Shown: positions 1 through 6,700 of the stretch, piece after piece
Layout of the letters: every line of letters begins with the position of its first letter
Numbering within the stretch: the first letter of the stretch is position 1
Origin: Comamonadaceae bacterium
Lineage (GTDB): Bacteria > Pseudomonadota > Gammaproteobacteria > Burkholderiales > Burkholderiaceae_C
NCBI GenBank assembly: GCA_021286965.1
Contig: JAJTBK010000362.1
Span: forward strand, 1-6,700
Reading direction: 5' to 3'
Length of the DNA: 6,700 nucleotides
The notes under the pieces: generated by a model
What the model saw: only the letters and a program-made list of their open reading frames with translations
Told to the model about the DNA's origin: nothing
Database searches by the model: none
Translations under genes and position numbers: made by a program

Positions 1-391
1 CGACCAGCAGGTCGTCCACCGCCTGCTGGAACAACCAGAGGTGGGGTTGGTTTTCCAGCATCCGGCGAATCGCCGCCTTGTACAGCACCCGATCGGCCTG
101 CGCGCGTGTGGCACGCACCGCCGGGCCCTTGCTGCTATTCAGAATGCGGAACTGGATGCCGGACTCATCGGTCGCCAGTGCCATGGCACCACCGAGCGCA
201 TCCACCTCTTTCACCAGGTGGCCCTTGCCGATGCCGCCAATGCTCGGGTTGCAGCTCATCTGCCCCAAGGTCTCGATGTTGTGCGTAAGCAGCAGCGTTT
301 GGCAGCCCATACGGGCAGCGGCCAACGCCGCCTCAGTGCCGGCATGGCCGCCGCCAACGACGATGACATCAAATTCTTGGGGGTACAACAT
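1..391 (-). CDS. mnmG: MnmG (GidA) tRNA uridine-34 modification enzyme, N-terminal 130 residues, cut by window edge
   Basis: The visible part begins [18 protein letters not shown], a Rossmann FAD-binding start with the GxGxxG-type motif GGGHAG at residues 13-18. The family-typical stretch [20 protein letters not shown] follows at about 45-64, then [20 protein letters not shown] at 81-100. Together these identify MnmG, the FAD-dependent partner of MnmE that makes the (carboxymethyl)aminomethyl group on wobble uridine 34 of certain tRNAs, in the cytoplasm. The full protein is usually about 630-650 residues, so some 500 residues lie beyond the left edge. The ATG at 391-389 is supported by a GGAG Shine-Dalgarno (complement of 401-404) nine bases upstream. 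A perfect parS site lies in the leader. In many bacteria mnmG is followed by rsmG (gidB) and parA-parB near the replication origin, which would be off the left edge here; that neighbourhood is inferred. Confidence 0.96.
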   Translation of the reverse strand, partial: MLYPQEFDVIVVGGGHAGTEAALAAARMGCQTLLLTHNIETLGQMSCNPSIGGIGKGHLVKEVDALGGAMALATDESGIQFRILNSSKGPAVRATRAQADRVLYKAAIRRMLENQPHLWLFQQAVDDLLV

Positions 392-437
392 GTAAAACAG
401 CTCCTGCGGGGGCAACGGTGCCTCCAGACAGGGGCTC

Positions 438-453
438 TGTTTCACGTGAAACA
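438..453. promoter_or_regulatory. parS: parS centromere site (ParB binding), perfect 16-bp palindrome
   Basis: The sequence TGTTTCACGTGAAACA is a perfect palindrome and matches the widely conserved bacterial chromosomal parS consensus TGTTNCACGTGAAACA at every position. ParB loads here, spreads along flanking DNA, and works with ParA and SMC in origin segregation. The site lies in the mnmG leader, 47 bp before its start codon, in non-coding DNA. The location next to mnmG fits the usual clustering of parS sites around the origin and the mnmG-rsmG-parAB region. ParB bound here could also affect mnmG transcription, which is speculative. Confidence 0.93.
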
Positions 454-529
454 AGCGCTCTGACAAGAGGTTTTCGCCTAGGGGGAACCCGGTATTTTCC
501 CACCAACACCAAGGCTGCGTCGCTGCGGG

Positions 530-997
530 TCAATGGATGCGCGCCAGCGGTACCACATCAGCCATCCGTTGATAGCCCTGGTCGTTGAGGTGCAGCGCAT
601 CAATCCAGCGGTACGCCGGGTGCAAGGCCGCCGGGTCGGAGGGGGCGCGCAGCGCAGCGTCAAAGTCCAGCACCTCCGCGCCATGCTCACCCTGGCGAAC
701 CCAGGCGTTGACTGCCTGGCGCACAACCTCGTCTTCGGGCACAAAACCCCAGTGCCCCTTAAATGGAGCCAACGTACCAAGATAAAGCTGCACCCCTGCC
801 GCCTGCCCGGCAACCACTGCGCTGCGCATAGCACCACACAGGGCATCGAGCGACATCTCATCCTCTACGCGCCAGTGGTGGTGAAAGCAAATATCGTTCG
901 CCCCCATCTGCACAATGGCATGGCTCAGCCCCGAAATACCCAGCACGTCGCGCAGTATCGACACCGGGGGACAGGTCTGAAGCATTTTGCATCGCAC
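530..997 (-). pseudogene. SGNH/GDSL-family esterase, C-terminal remnant lacking the catalytic-serine block
   Basis: The reading frame (155 residues from a GTG at 997) keeps the later conserved blocks of the SGNH hydrolase fold. GAND at residues 32-35 is block III (GxND, oxyanion-hole Asn), within AIVQMGANDI. GTLAPF lies at 74-79, and DALH at 133-136, within DALHLNDQGYQRMAD, is block V with the catalytic Asp and His. Block I (GDS with the nucleophile Ser) and block II (Gly) are absent. In this family they lie well upstream of GxND, but here the frame hits a TGA at 1048-1046, and I see no GDS-like block in the other frames before the neighbouring gene at 1136. The start is a GTG in an unconvincing context. 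Without the serine the protein should not hydrolyse esters, so I read this as a decayed 5'-truncated gene. Alternatives are a small stand-alone protein of unknown role or a sequencing artefact. Confidence is high for the family, moderate for pseudogene status. Confidence 0.7.
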
Positions 998-1135
998 CCT
1001 CCAGGCGGCCTGACGGGCCTGACGACCCGAACACGGGCCAGAGGTTCATTGAACGCTTTTTGCGCCCTGTTGTGCTCTATCCCTATCGCCATTGGGGCAT
1101 TGGGGTAGCCCCGGCCTGTGCTTCAATCAACCGCC

Positions 1136-1717
1136 ATGAAACTCCTCGTCTTTGCGGGCAGTACCCGCCAACAGTCCTTCAACCGCCGTCTGGCACGCTA
1201 TGCCGCCAGCCTGGGGGCGCAACAGGGGGCGCAGGCCAGCGTGCTGGAGCTGGCGGAGTACGACATCCCCCTGTACAACGCCGACCTGGAAGCGCGCGGC
1301 ACGCCCGCCGACGTGCTGCGCCTGAAGGCGCTCATGGATCAACACCCCGCCTGGATCATCTGCTCGCCCGAATACAACGGCAGCTACCCCGCACTGCTGA
1401 AAAACACCATCGACTGGGTCTCCAGCCCTGTGGCCGGTCATCCCCTATGGCGCGACGGCAGCCGCCCGCTGGCAGGCAAGGTGGTGGGAATGCTCAGTGC
1501 CTCCAACGGCCGCCTGGGCGGCCTGCGCGCGCAAAGCCACCTGGCACCGCTGCTGCTCAACGCCCAATGCTGGCTGGCGCCGCGCAGCTACGCCGTCAGC
1601 GCCGCCGCCCAGGCTTTTGACGACCTGGGCAACCTGGTGCATGAACACGACCGAAGCGGCGTGCGCGGCGTCGTCGAACAGGTGCTGTGGGCCGCACAAA
1701 AATTGGGGTCAGATTAA
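1136..1717 (+). CDS. NADPH-dependent FMN reductase family flavoprotein (ChrR/YieF-like quinone or chromate reductase)
   Basis: This is a 193-residue flavodoxin-like protein, the usual length for the family. The phosphate-binding loop for FMN is [13 protein letters not shown] at residues 8-20, directly after the first strand MKLLVFA. The signature [19 protein letters not shown] at 78-96 is diagnostic of the NADPH-dependent FMN reductase family (PF03358). Such soluble enzymes use NAD(P)H and FMN to reduce quinones, azo dyes, chromate or free flavin; the physiological substrate cannot be told from sequence. I chose ATG 1136 because the strand-1 motif starts there; a GTG at 1118 in frame would add six residues. 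No clear Shine-Dalgarno is visible before either start. The stop is one base before the start of the downstream cysteine-cluster gene, suggesting co-transcription. The last three residues (GSD) and the stop fall in an AT-rich motif that looks like an acquired repeat end. Confidence 0.92.
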   Translation: MKLLVFAGSTRQQSFNRRLARYAASLGAQQGAQASVLELAEYDIPLYNADLEARGTPADVLRLKALMDQHPAWIICSPEYNGSYPALLKNTIDWVSSPVAGHPLWRDGSRPLAGKVVGMLSASNGRLGGLRAQSHLAPLLLNAQCWLAPRSYAVSAAAQAFDDLGNLVHEHDRSGVRGVVEQVLWAAQKLGSD

Positions 1718-1720
1718 ATT
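1701..1720 (+). repeat. Short AT-flanked repeat-like motif across the FMN reductase stop codon
   Basis: AATTGGGGTCAGATTAAATT stands out in a GC-rich setting. It resembles, from memory, the GGGGTCAGA-type ends of repeats associated with REP-type elements in proteobacteria. It supplies the last codons and stop of the FMN reductase gene and the TTG start of the next gene. With only one copy visible, a chance resemblance cannot be excluded. Confidence 0.3.
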
Positions 1721-2030
1721 GAGCGCCCCGCCCCTCGCCTGCCGCCCCGCTTGCGGTGCCTGCTGCACGGCGCCCTCGATCTCTTCACCCATTCCCGGAA
1801 TGCCCCAGGGCAAGCCCGCCGGCGTACCCTGCGTGCAACTCGGGCCCGATGCACGTTGCCTGATTTTTGGTCAGCCGCAGCGGCCTGCGGTGTGCGCCTC
1901 GCTGCAACCAGAGCCGGCAATGTGCGGCCACTCGCGCGCCCAGGCCCTGCAGACGCTGCAGCAATGGGAGCGTTGGACGCAACCCAGTATTGCCACCCCC
2001 ACACCAATGCGGGGGTTCGGGCCGGCATAG
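1719..2030 (+). CDS. YkgJ-family cysteine-cluster protein (putative metal-binding)
   Basis: This small protein (103 residues from TTG 1719) begins [20 protein letters not shown]. It has eight cysteines at residues 8, 12, 15, 16, 38, 47, 59 and 69, in a C-x3-C-x2-CC cluster followed by spaced single cysteines. The core [20 protein letters not shown] (22-41) and [16 protein letters not shown] (55-70) are what I recall for the YkgJ family of zinc or iron-sulfur cluster-binding proteins, whose function is unknown. No ATG is suitably placed: an upstream in-frame ATG lies deep inside the FMN reductase gene, while ATG at codon 28 would remove the first cysteine cluster. TTG at 1719 is therefore preferred, one base after the preceding stop (TAA-A-TTG), as expected for translational coupling. 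A GGGG run at 1705-1708 is the only possible ribosome site and is poorly spaced. The tail after residue 89 looks less conserved and carries a short C5/G5 inverted repeat (1996-2015). Confidence 0.82.
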   Translation: MSAPPLACRPACGACCTAPSISSPIPGMPQGKPAGVPCVQLGPDARCLIFGQPQRPAVCASLQPEPAMCGHSRAQALQTLQQWERWTQPSIATPTPMRGFGPA

Positions 2031-2069
2031 GATGGCATTTTTCTTCCCGCCCCCTGAAAGGCCTGCCCC

Positions 2070-2678
2070 ATGAAGCTGTACTACTCCCCCGGCGCCTGCT
2101 CGCTGTCGCCGCACATCGTCCTGCACGAAGCTGGCCTGGTCTACGAACCGGTACTCGCCAACACCAAGACGCACCAGCTGCAAGACGGTAGCGATTTTTA
2201 CGCCATCAACCCCCTGGGCTACGTGCCGGTGCTCGAACTCGACGACGGCACCCGCCTGCGTGAAGGCGCCGTCATCGTGCAGTACCTGGCGGACCAGGCG
2301 CCAGACAAGCACCTGGCCCCGGCCCATGGCACCCTGGCGCGCTACCGCTTGCAGGAATGGCTGACCTTCATCGGCACCGAGGTGCACAAAGGCTTTACGC
2401 CGTTGTTCATCCCGAGCACGCCCGAGGACTACAAGCCCCAGGTGAAAGAGCGCCTGCTGGCGCGCCTGCGCTGGCTCGATGGCGAGCTGGCCCAGCAGCC
2501 CTACCTCATGGGCGCGGCATTCAGCGTCGCCGATGCCTACCTGTTCACCGTCAGCGGCTGGGCACCCTACGTGGGGTTGGACACCTCCGGCCTGAAAAAC
2601 CTGCAGGCCTACCGCGAACGCATCGCCGCCCGGCCGGCCGTGCAGGCGGCCATGAAGGCCGAGGGCCTGATCAAGTAA
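2070..2678 (+). CDS. gstA: Beta-class glutathione S-transferase
   Basis: This 202-residue protein opens MKLYYSPGACSLSPHIVLHE, placing a cysteine at position 10 and a histidine at 106 (FIGTEVHKGF). Cys10 and His106 are the hallmark glutathione-site residues of bacterial beta-class GSTs. The thioredoxin-fold N-terminal domain runs to about residue 80, with the cis-proline motif GYVPVLELDDG at 50-60 and the glutathione-contacting EG at 65-66 (LREGAVIVQYLADQ). The all-helical C-terminal domain carries FSVADAYLFTV, the conserved N-capping/hydrophobic staple region. The enzyme conjugates or reduces electrophiles and peroxides with glutathione in the cytoplasm; some bacterial members bind glutathione as a mixed disulfide. 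The ATG is supported by an AAAGG ribosome site at 2057-2061, eight bases upstream. It lies 39 bp after the cysteine-cluster gene and could be read from the same transcript. Length and motifs are complete, with no sign of decay. Confidence 0.96.
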   Translation: MKLYYSPGACSLSPHIVLHEAGLVYEPVLANTKTHQLQDGSDFYAINPLGYVPVLELDDGTRLREGAVIVQYLADQAPDKHLAPAHGTLARYRLQEWLTFIGTEVHKGFTPLFIPSTPEDYKPQVKERLLARLRWLDGELAQQPYLMGAAFSVADAYLFTVSGWAPYVGLDTSGLKNLQAYRERIAARPAVQAAMKAEGLIK

Positions 2679-2714
2679 GCCGCCCGGCGCCGGCGCCGCG
2701 CGCGCGCCGGCGGC
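2679..2714. terminator. GC-rich hairpin between convergent genes, possible bidirectional terminator
   Basis: Immediately after the GST stop codon, the arm GCCGCCCGGCGC (2679-2690) pairs with GCGCCGGCGGC (2704-2714), with one bulged base. Between them lies an almost pure CG tract. It sits in the 42-bp gap between the convergent GST and chemoreceptor genes, where a shared terminator is expected. There is no proper T-run on either side, only a short GTGTTT to the right, so efficient intrinsic termination is uncertain. Confidence 0.45.
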
Positions 2715-2720
2715 CGTGTT

Positions 2721-4316
2721 TCAGCGCAGGGCCGGCAGCCCCGACGCCTGCTGCGCCAGGCGGAACTGGCTCACCAGCTGCGACAGGCGCGCCGCCTGGT
2801 CACGCAGCGAATCGGCAGCAGCGGCCGATTGCTCCACCAGGGCGGCGTTTTGCTGCGTCATGCGGTCGATCTCGCCCACGGCCTCGTTCACGTGGCCAAT
2901 GCCCTGCGACTGCTCGTGCGCGGCGGCGCTGATCTCGCCAATGATGTCGCCCACGCGCTGCACGCTGGCCACCACCTCGTGCATCACGCCGCCGGCATCC
3001 TCCACCTGGCGCACGCCGCCACCCACGGCCTGCTCGCTGCTCTGGATCAGGCCCTTGATCTCGCTCGCCGCCTGCGCGCTGCGCTGCGCCAGCTGGCGCA
3101 CCTCGCCGGCCACCACGGCAAAGCCGCGCCCGGATTCTCCCGCGCGCGCGGCCTCCACCGCCGCGTTCAGCGCCAGGATGTTGGTCTGAAACGCAATCGA
3201 GTCGATCAGGCCGATGATGTCGCCGATCTTGCGGCTGGAGGTGGCAATCTCATGCATCGTGCCCACCGCCTGCTGCACCACCTGGCCGCCGCGCCCGGCC
3301 TCGCCCGAGGCCGAGGCCGCCAGCTGGTTCGCCGTCTGCGAGGACGAGGCCGTCTGCTGCACCGTCGCCGTCAGCTCGGCCAGCGAGGCCACGGCCTGCT
3401 GCGCGTGGTTCGCCGTCTGCTCGGTGCGCGCCGACAGATCCTGGTTACCGGTGGCGATCTCGGTGCTCGCCAGGGCAATGCTGCTACTGGCCTCGCGCAC
3501 CTGCGCCACGATGCTGCCCAGGCTGTGCTCCATGTGCACCAGGGCACGCTGCAGATCGGCGACCTCGTCGCGGCCGACCACCTCCAGCTGCTGCGACAAA
3601 TCGCCGCCCGCAATCGCCTGCGCCATCTGGCGCGCACGCTCCAGCGGACGGCAGATGGACACCATGTTCAGCAGCGTCAGCGGCACCACCACCAGCACGG
3701 TGATGATCACGGCCAGCAGGAACAGCCATTTGGTCTGCGCAGCCACCTCACGCTGGCTCTCGACGGTACGCTGCACCTCCTGGCGCAATTGGGTATCGAG
3801 CCGCTCCATGTGTTGTTCGGTCTCATGGAACTCTTTCACCGCCTGGGCGCCCATGCCGTGGGCGCTGGCGACGCTGTCATAGCCGGTAGCCAGCAACTGC
3901 TGCGCCACCGGGGCAAACAGCTCCTGGTATTTGTCCAGGTTTTGCAAAATCTGGCGCACCGTTGCGCTGTCGGCCCCCTGCGCACCGCCCTCCAGGAATT
4001 GCGCCGCCGCCTTTTTCGCCTGTGCCATGCCCGCCTGCCAGCGGGCATGGGCGGGCTGCACGGCCTCTGGATGCTGGTTTTGGATCAGCATGTCTTTTTC
4101 GTACTTGCGGATCGTGCCCAGTGCACCACGCAACTCACCCAGCGCTGCCGTCTTGGCAAAGGCATTGCCAATGAAATCCTCACTCATGCCGTGGATGCGC
4201 AACATGCCATACATCCCCGCGCCGCCCAACAGGCCCAGCAGTACCAGCACCACCGCAATGGCCCCGATCATCCGCAAGCGGATGGTGAAGGCTCGCATCA
4301 AGGCAAATAGGTCCAT
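2721..4316 (-). CDS. Methyl-accepting chemotaxis protein (transmembrane chemoreceptor)
   Basis: This 531-residue protein has the standard chemoreceptor layout. A short cytoplasmic start is followed by a first membrane helix at about 16-38 ([20 protein letters not shown]), a periplasmic helical ligand-binding region at about 39-195 that resembles a four-helix-bundle domain, and a second membrane helix at about 197-219. A HAMP domain covers about 220-272 and a long coiled-coil signalling domain about 272-510. The hairpin tip that contacts CheA and CheW is near perfect ([20 protein letters not shown], 374-393, then [15 protein letters not shown]). The protein senses a ligand or cell state and controls CheA kinase; the ligand cannot be predicted. 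The C-terminus ([10 protein letters not shown]) has no NWETF-type CheR/CheB tether. ATG 4316 has a GGAG eleven bases upstream; ATG 4298, six codons in, is an alternative start. No other chemotaxis gene is in view, so it is probably an orphan receptor. Confidence 0.96.
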   Translation of the reverse strand: MDLFALMRAFTIRLRMIGAIAVVLVLLGLLGGAGMYGMLRIHGMSEDFIGNAFAKTAALGELRGALGTIRKYEKDMLIQNQHPEAVQPAHARWQAGMAQAKKAAAQFLEGGAQGADSATVRQILQNLDKYQELFAPVAQQLLATGYDSVASAHGMGAQAVKEFHETEQHMERLDTQLRQEVQRTVESQREVAAQTKWLFLLAVIITVLVVVPLTLLNMVSICRPLERARQMAQAIAGGDLSQQLEVVGRDEVADLQRALVHMEHSLGSIVAQVREASSSIALASTEIATGNQDLSARTEQTANHAQQAVASLAELTATVQQTASSSQTANQLAASASGEAGRGGQVVQQAVGTMHEIATSSRKIGDIIGLIDSIAFQTNILALNAAVEAARAGESGRGFAVVAGEVRQLAQRSAQAASEIKGLIQSSEQAVGGGVRQVEDAGGVMHEVVASVQRVGDIIGEISAAAHEQSQGIGHVNEAVGEIDRMTQQNAALVEQSAAAADSLRDQAARLSQLVSQFRLAQQASGLPALR

Positions 4317-4397
4317 GATCTGTCTTTCTCCGAACTCGGCACAGCTACAAAGCGTTGCAGTTTGCCAGACAAATCATGTGTACCCGTAGTGGTTGAA

Positions 4398-6700
4398 TCA
4401 AGCTCTCCACTTCTTGAGCAGCAGCGCATTGGTCATCACGCTGACCGAACTCAGCGCCATGGCCGCGCCCGCCAGCACCGGGTTGAGGTAACCCAGTGCC
4501 GCCAGCGGAATGCCGGCGACGTTGTAGGCAAAGGCCCAGAACAGGTTTTGCCGAATTTTTGCCACCGTGCGGCGCGAGATCTCCAGCGCCGCCGCCACCA
4601 GCGCCGGGTCGCCGCGCATGAGTGTGATGCCCGCCGCCTGCATGGCCACATCCGTGCCGTTGCCCATGGCCAGGCCGACGTCGGCAGCGGCCAGGGCGGG
4701 CGCGTCGTTCACGCCATCGCCCACCATCGCAACAATATGACCCCCACGCTGCGCCGCTGCGCTGGGTCGCTGCCCCCCAAGGGGGCCTTCGCGCCTTGGG
4801 GCGGCCCGGCGGCGCTCACTCGGGTCGCCTTGCTGCAACTGCCGCACCGCCGCCGCCTTGTCGCCGGGCAGCACCTCGGCCAGCACCTCGCCCTCCTCGG
4901 GCTTCAAGCCCAGGCGGCGCGCCATGGCCTCGGCGGCGCCCCGGTTGTCGCCCGAGATCATCACGCAGCGGATGCCGCGCGCGTGCAGCGCGGCAATGGC
5001 CTCGCGCGCGCCGGGCTTGGGCTCGTCGCCAAAGGCCAGCAGCGCGCGCAAGTGCGTGCCAGATGCATCCTGCTCGGCCAGGGCCGACACGGTGGCGCCC
5101 TGCGCCTGCAGCGCCTGGGCCTGCGCGGCCATGTCGGCGCTCAGTTCCACGCCCAGCTCCTGCATCCAGCGCAGGCTGCCCACGCGCAGCTGGCGCCCGG
5201 CCACCTCGCCCTCAGTGCCCCGGCCCGGCACGGCGCGCACGGCGCCGGGGGCGGCCACTGCCAAGCCGCGCTCTTGCGCCGCCTGCAGCACGGCGCGCGC
5301 CAGGGGGTGTTCGCTGCCGCTTTGCACGCTGGCGAGCAGGGCCAGCAGCGCGTCGGCATCCCCGCCTTGTTCCACGTGAAACCGGGTCAGCCGGGGCCGG
5401 CCCACGGTCAGCGTGCCGGTCTTGTCGAAGGCCACGGTGTCCACGCGGTGCGCCGTCTCCAGCGCCTCGGCGTCTTTGATGAGCACGCCCTGCTGCGCCG
5501 CCACCCCGGTGCCGGCCATGATGGCCGCCGGCGTCGCCAGCCCCAGCGCGCAGGGGCAGGCAATCACCAGCACGGCCACGGCGCGGATCAGCGCTGTCTC
5601 TGCGCCCACGCCAGCCCACAGCCAGCCCAGCAGCGTGGCCAGCGCAATCAGCAGCACCACCGGCACGAACACCGCCGCCACCTGGTCCACCAGCCGCTGG
5701 ATGGGCGCCTTGGCCGCCTGCGCGTCTTCCACCAGGCGGATGATGCGCGCCAGCACCGTCTCGGCGCCCACGGCCCCCACCTGCAGCACGATGCGGCCCT
5801 CGCCATTGATGGCGCCGCCCGTCAGCCGCCCACCGGCTTCACGCACCACCGGCAGGGGCTCGCCCGTCAGCATGGATTCGTCCACCTGCGTCTGGCCTTC
5901 GAGCAGCGTGCCGTCTGCCGGAATGCGCTCGCCCGGGCGCACCACCAGGCGGTCGCCCACCATCACCTCGGCCAGGGGCACGTCCACCTCGCCGTCGCGG
6001 GTGATGAGGTGCGCCACCTCCGGGCGCAGCGCGTGCAGGGCGCGGATGGCCTGCGTCGTCTGGCGCTTGGCGCGGGCTTCGAGCCACTTGCCCAGCAGCA
6101 CCAGGGTGATGACCACGGCGGAAGCCTCAAAGTACAGGTGCGGCGCGTGGCCGGGCACAGCACTCCACCACAGCCACAGCGACAGGCCATAGCCCGCGCT
6201 GGTGCCCAGCGCCACCAGCAAATCCATATTGCCCGTGAGCGCCTTGGCCGCGTGCCAGCCCGCCTTGTAAAAGCGCGCACCCAGCCAGAACTGCACGGGC
6301 GTGGCCAGCAAAAACTGCGCCCAGGGCGGCAGCATCCAGTGCTGGCCCAGCAGATCGCCCAGCATGGGCAGCACCAGCGGCGTGGATAGCAGCAGCCCCC
6401 AGGCCACGGGCGCAAACCCGGCCCAGGGGCCCTGGGCTTGCTGCGCGGCCTCTTGCGCGGCCAGGCTGCGCGGCTCGTAGCCGGCGTTGCGCACGGCGCG
6501 GCGCACGCGCTGCTCCATGTCGGCCTGGGCGGCGTCAAAAATCAGGTGCACGGATTCGGTCGCCAGGTTGACGGCGGCATCCTGCACGCCGGGCACTTTT
6601 TTCAGCGCCCGCTCCACGCGCGCCACGCAGCTGGCACAGGTCATGCCGCCCACGCCCAAATCCAGCGTGGAGGGGGACAAAGAAGGGGGGGAGGTGGGGG
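4398..6700 (-). CDS. copA: P1B-1 type copper(I)-exporting ATPase (CopA-like), start probably beyond right edge
   Basis: About 760 residues are visible (numbered from TTG 6680). One heavy-metal-binding domain has GMTCASC at 12-18 (Cys15, Cys18). The actuator motif TGEP is at 272-275. The membrane copper motif CPC is at 375-377, the phosphorylation site DKTGT at 419-423 (Asp419), and the nucleotide-binding SEHP (His458) and GRGTEG at 456-459 and 486-491. The hinge motif GDGVNDAP is at 654-661. Late membrane helices carry YN (719-720) and MALSS (741-745); CPC, YN and MxxSS together define the P1B-1 Cu(I)/Ag(I) subgroup. It pumps monovalent copper out of the cytoplasm using ATP. Residues 618-646 are an Arg/Pro-rich insertion encoded by a palindromic repeat, between the helix [11 protein letters not shown] and the strand leading to GDGVNDAP. 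The frame remains open to the window edge and the TTG has no ribosome site, so the true start is probably further right. No CueR-type regulator or chaperone gene is visible. Confidence 0.93.
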   Translation of the reverse strand, partial: PTSPPSLSPSTLDLGVGGMTCASCVARVERALKKVPGVQDAAVNLATESVHLIFDAAQADMEQRVRRAVRNAGYEPRSLAAQEAAQQAQGPWAGFAPVAWGLLLSTPLVLPMLGDLLGQHWMLPPWAQFLLATPVQFWLGARFYKAGWHAAKALTGNMDLLVALGTSAGYGLSLWLWWSAVPGHAPHLYFEASAVVITLVLLGKWLEARAKRQTTQAIRALHALRPEVAHLITRDGEVDVPLAEVMVGDRLVVRPGERIPADGTLLEGQTQVDESMLTGEPLPVVREAGGRLTGGAINGEGRIVLQVGAVGAETVLARIIRLVEDAQAAKAPIQRLVDQVAAVFVPVVLLIALATLLGWLWAGVGAETALIRAVAVLVIACPCALGLATPAAIMAGTGVAAQQGVLIKDAEALETAHRVDTVAFDKTGTLTVGRPRLTRFHVEQGGDADALLALLASVQSGSEHPLARAVLQAAQERGLAVAAPGAVRAVPGRGTEGEVAGRQLRVGSLRWMQELGVELSADMAAQAQALQAQGATVSALAEQDASGTHLRALLAFGDEPKPGAREAIAALHARGIRCVMISGDNRGAAEAMARRLGLKPEEGEVLAEVLPGDKAAAVRQLQQGDPSERRRAAPRREGPLGGQRPSAAAQRGGHIVAMVGDGVNDAPALAAADVGLAMGNGTDVAMQAAGITLMRGDPALVAAALEISRRTVAKIRQNLFWAFAYNVAGIPLAALGYLNPVLAGAAMALSSVSVMTNALLLKKWRA
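4741..4829. repeat. REP-like palindromic repeat inserted in frame in the copper ATPase gene
   Basis: This GC-rich block of about 87-89 bp interrupts an otherwise conserved part of the ATPase. Its core is a hairpin with perfect arms CCCCAAGG (4775-4782) and CCTTGGGG (4794-4801) around an 11-base loop, extended by further GC pairing. The heptamer GGGTCGC occurs on both sides of the hairpin (4764-4770 and 4822-4828). Removing about 87 bp joins the codons for RQLQQ directly to [11 protein letters not shown], the normal family sequence. I recall very similar palindromes scattered through Comamonadaceae genomes, usually between genes; that is memory, not a search. Exact ends are uncertain by a few bases, and no target-site duplication is obvious. 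Confidence 0.75.
5368..5383. promoter_or_regulatory. parS: Second parS-like site, inside the copper ATPase coding sequence
   Basis: TGTTCCACGTGAAACC matches the parS consensus TGTTNCACGTGAAACA at all positions except the last base, keeping the complete core GTTCCACGTGAAAC. On the coding (minus) strand it is read as RFHVEQ (residues 433-438) between the phosphorylation motif and the nucleotide-binding domain. It lies 4.9 kb from the perfect site at 438-453. Chromosomal parS sites are often inside genes and clustered near the origin, so a functional site is plausible; binding strength of this variant is not known from sequence. Confidence 0.72.

Noticed and set aside
41..463. A plus-strand 140-residue frame across the left edge and parS
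   Set aside because: It is antisense to the clear mnmG reading frame and its protein resembles nothing known to me.
1785..2387. A 200-residue minus-strand frame opposite the cysteine-cluster and GST genes
   Set aside because: The plus-strand frames have diagnostic motifs; this one has none and spans two genes.
2889..2894. Another CACGTG hexamer, in the chemoreceptor gene, as a possible third parS
   Set aside because: The flanking bases do not match GTTN on the left or NAAC on the right, so only the six central bases agree.
2829..4310. A 493-residue open frame on the plus strand opposite the chemoreceptor
   Set aside because: It is a Leu/His/Arg-rich mirror of the chemoreceptor coding strand with no recognisable domain.
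4317..4397. Possible promoter for the chemoreceptor in the gap upstream (a weak TTGTCT/TTGTAG pair on the minus strand)
   Set aside because: The match to sigma-70 boxes is poor and I see no flagellar sigma-28 consensus, so it is not listed as a feature.
4362..6389. A 675-residue open frame on the plus strand opposite the copper ATPase
   Set aside because: It is antisense to a protein with all P1B motifs, is rich in His/Arg/Gln/Ala as expected for a shadow frame in GC-rich DNA, and shows no family features.
6672..6700. G-rich tract at the right edge as a possible G-quadruplex or promoter element
   Set aside because: It reads in frame as Pro/Ser codons continuing the ATPase upstream, so it is most simply explained as coding sequence cut by the window.

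Overview
The window is GC-rich, densely coding, and looks like the chromosome of a betaproteobacterium, most likely Burkholderiales and probably the Comamonadaceae (Acidovorax/Comamonas-like). I infer this from the protein variants, the high GC third-position bias, the start of mnmG (gidA) beside a canonical parS centromere site, and a palindromic repeat of a type I recall from Comamonadaceae genomes. No species can be named from the sequence alone.

Layout from left to right. The minus strand carries the first 130 codons of mnmG (1-391), cut by the left edge. Its 5' leader holds a perfect 16-bp ParB-binding site (438-453). Next, on the minus strand, is the C-terminal part of an SGNH/GDSL esterase that lacks its catalytic-serine end (530-997), probably a gene remnant. 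Three plus-strand genes follow: an NADPH-dependent FMN reductase-like flavoprotein (1136-1717), a small cysteine-rich YkgJ-type protein one base downstream (1719-2030), and a beta-class glutathione S-transferase (2070-2678). A very GC-rich hairpin separates the GST from a convergent minus-strand gene for a membrane chemoreceptor (2721-4316). The last gene, also minus, is a P1B-1 copper-exporting ATPase (4398 to the right edge). The gene-free stretches (392-529, 998-1135, 4317-4397) are all under 150 bp; only the first holds a recognisable element, parS.

The genes do not form one pathway. FMN reductase, cysteine-cluster protein and GST make a plausible redox/detoxification cluster, and the copper ATPase adds metal defence. 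The chemoreceptor stands alone with no other chemotaxis genes in view. The shared theme is position: mnmG plus two ParB-site matches (one intergenic, one inside the copper ATPase gene) suggests this is origin-proximal centromere DNA.

The most notable points are (i) an in-frame insertion of about 87 bp of palindromic repeat DNA in the P domain of the copper ATPase, adding about 29 residues next to the hinge motif without breaking the frame; (ii) a parS-like site embedded in the same gene; and (iii) the perfect parS in the mnmG leader. I did not find a wholly new multi-gene system.
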